A DNA stretch of 64,000 nucleotides from Rhizobium sp. BK251 (GTDB lineage: Bacteria; Pseudomonadota; Alphaproteobacteria; Rhizobiales; Rhizobiaceae), in assembly GCF_004345245.1 (NCBI RefSeq), contig NZ_SLUQ01000001.1, forward strand, positions 434,001-498,000. The letters are read 5' to 3'. Of the stretch, positions 63,258 through 64,000 are shown piece after piece. Each line of letters starts with the position of its first letter. The stretch's first letter is position 1. The notes beneath the pieces were generated by a model. The model was given only the letters and a program-made list of their open reading frames with translations, did not search any database and was not told where the DNA came from. A program made the translations under genes and the position numbers.

Positions 63258-64000
63258 CTTGTCGAAGCCGGCTTCGAGGTCCGGCGGCCGGCGTATCGTC
63301 ACCGGTATTGCCGTCCTCGCCGCACTTGCCATCCTCCTTTCGCTCGGCACGTGGCAGGTGGAGCGCCTTCACTGGAAGGAAGCGTTGCTCGCCAATATCG
63401 GCGAGCGCCTCGCGGCTGCGCCGGTTCCGTTTGCGGAGATCGAGAAGCTGTCGGCGGATGGTGGAGACATCGAATACCGTATCGTCTCCGCGACGGGCCG
63501 CTACGACAACGACAGGGAGCGGCACTTCTTCGCAACGTGGAACGGCGAGACCGGCTATTATGTCTATACGCCGCTCGAGCTTCCCGACGGGCGTTTCCTG
63601 TTCGTCAACCGTGGCTTCGTTCCCTTCGAAAGGAAGGAGGCGGGTACGCGCAGCGACGGCCAGCTGACCGGCGAACAGGCCGTGACCGGGCTCGCCCGGG
63701 CACGGCTTCCGGCAAAGCCTTCCTGGCTGGTGCCCGACAATGACGTCGCCAAGAATATCTTCTACTGGAAGGACCTAGATGTGATGGCGCAGAGCGTCGG
63801 CCTCGAGAAGGCCCGCGTCCTGCCTTTCTTCGTCGATGCCGACAATCGAGCCAATCCAGGGGGATTGCCGGTCGGAGGCGTCACCCAGATCGACCTGCCC
63901 AACAATCACCTTCAATATGCTTTCACATGGTATGGGCTGGCGGCGGTGCTCGTCGTCATCGTCGTCCTTTCCATGATGCGCAGACGCCGATGGCCGGAGG
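63250..64000 (+). CDS. surf1: SURF1 family cytochrome oxidase assembly protein (3' end outside the window)
   Basis: About 250 codons are present, close to the whole protein. TM1 is at about 15-35 (VTGIAVLAALAILLSLGTWQ), then the SURF1 blocks WQVERLHWKEALL, FVNRGFVPF and PNNHLQYAFTWYGLAAVLVV (second TM). SURF1 supplies heme a to subunit I. GTG 63250 has AAGGA in place; ATG 63229 lacks a ribosome site. The stop is beyond 64000. Confidence 0.92.
   Translation, partial: MTDLSKPASRSGGRRIVTGIAVLAALAILLSLGTWQVERLHWKEALLANIGERLAAAPVPFAEIEKLSADGGDIEYRIVSATGRYDNDRERHFFATWNGETGYYVYTPLELPDGRFLFVNRGFVPFERKEAGTRSDGQLTGEQAVTGLARARLPAKPSWLVPDNDVAKNIFYWKDLDVMAQSVGLEKARVLPFFVDADNRANPGGLPVGGVTQIDLPNNHLQYAFTWYGLAAVLVVIVVLSMMRRRRWPE

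Overview
The window reads as a piece of the main chromosome of an alphaproteobacterium of the Rhizobiaceae, probably the Sinorhizobium/Ensifer-Shinella-Rhizobium group. The evidence is high GC with dense short-spaced genes, alphaproteobacterial families (BA14K, IalB, DUF6101, DUF1217, DUF1344, RT0821-type lipoprotein), the BioMNY biotin transporter, a ctaC-ctaD-ctaB-coxF-ctaG-ctaE oxidase cluster, and HDAC-xseB close to dxs. I see no phage genes, transposases, CRISPR array, rRNA or tRNA. The species call is inference; no search was run.

Layout. 1-9257: the 5' end of glyS, divergent tex, cfa, a MipA-type porin, ubiA, a DUF6101 protein with a glycine-riboswitch-like leader, and a protein of six tandem DUF1217 units. 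9270-18185: a GlcD-type flavoenzyme, the Sua5-type tRNA t6A enzyme, an unrecognised conserved protein, then a clear cobalamin riboswitch heading a Rieske oxygenase/reductase pair of the GbcAB (glycine betaine demethylase) type, followed by a GH25 lysozyme, a BA14K protein and a CorA-type channel. 18442-24852: an acyl-CoA dehydrogenase/enoyl-CoA hydratase pair, an ArsR-SRPBCC pair that looks leaderless, an alpha/beta hydrolase-VOC operon divergent from its likely TetR regulator with two matching operators, and a DUF302 protein. 24899-34585: RlmD/TrmA-type and TlyA RNA methyltransferases, a chemoreceptor with a CheR-tether tail, dxs, pirin, an SDR, xseB and a class II deacetylase.

34756-46686: a thioesterase, bioMNY, an AlkX/YcaQ-type DNA glycosylase, a LysR regulator divergent from a haloacid dehalogenase-like/class II aldolase pair, ribB with a dead cyclohydrolase II domain, aroC and a large CHASE-PAS-PAS-GGDEF-EAL protein. 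46925-56406: DUF1344 behind a consensus-like EcfG stress promoter, a histidine phosphatase, fabI, a J-domain protein, a lipoprotein, pdxH, a NodB-type deacetylase, a PBP5-type carboxypeptidase with SPOR domain, tldD and an IalB protein. 56745-64000: the aa3 cytochrome oxidase cluster through DUF983 and surf1, interrupted on the opposite strand by a CPT-type phosphotransferase gene.

Most of the window is housekeeping. The points most worth a second look are regulatory: the B12 riboswitch controlling a demethylating oxygenase (possibly an isozyme switch), a degenerate glycine-riboswitch-like leader on a gene of unknown function, the two-operator TetR switch, the leaderless ArsR transcript, the EcfG-type promoters, and a two-copy terminal-inverted-repeat element.
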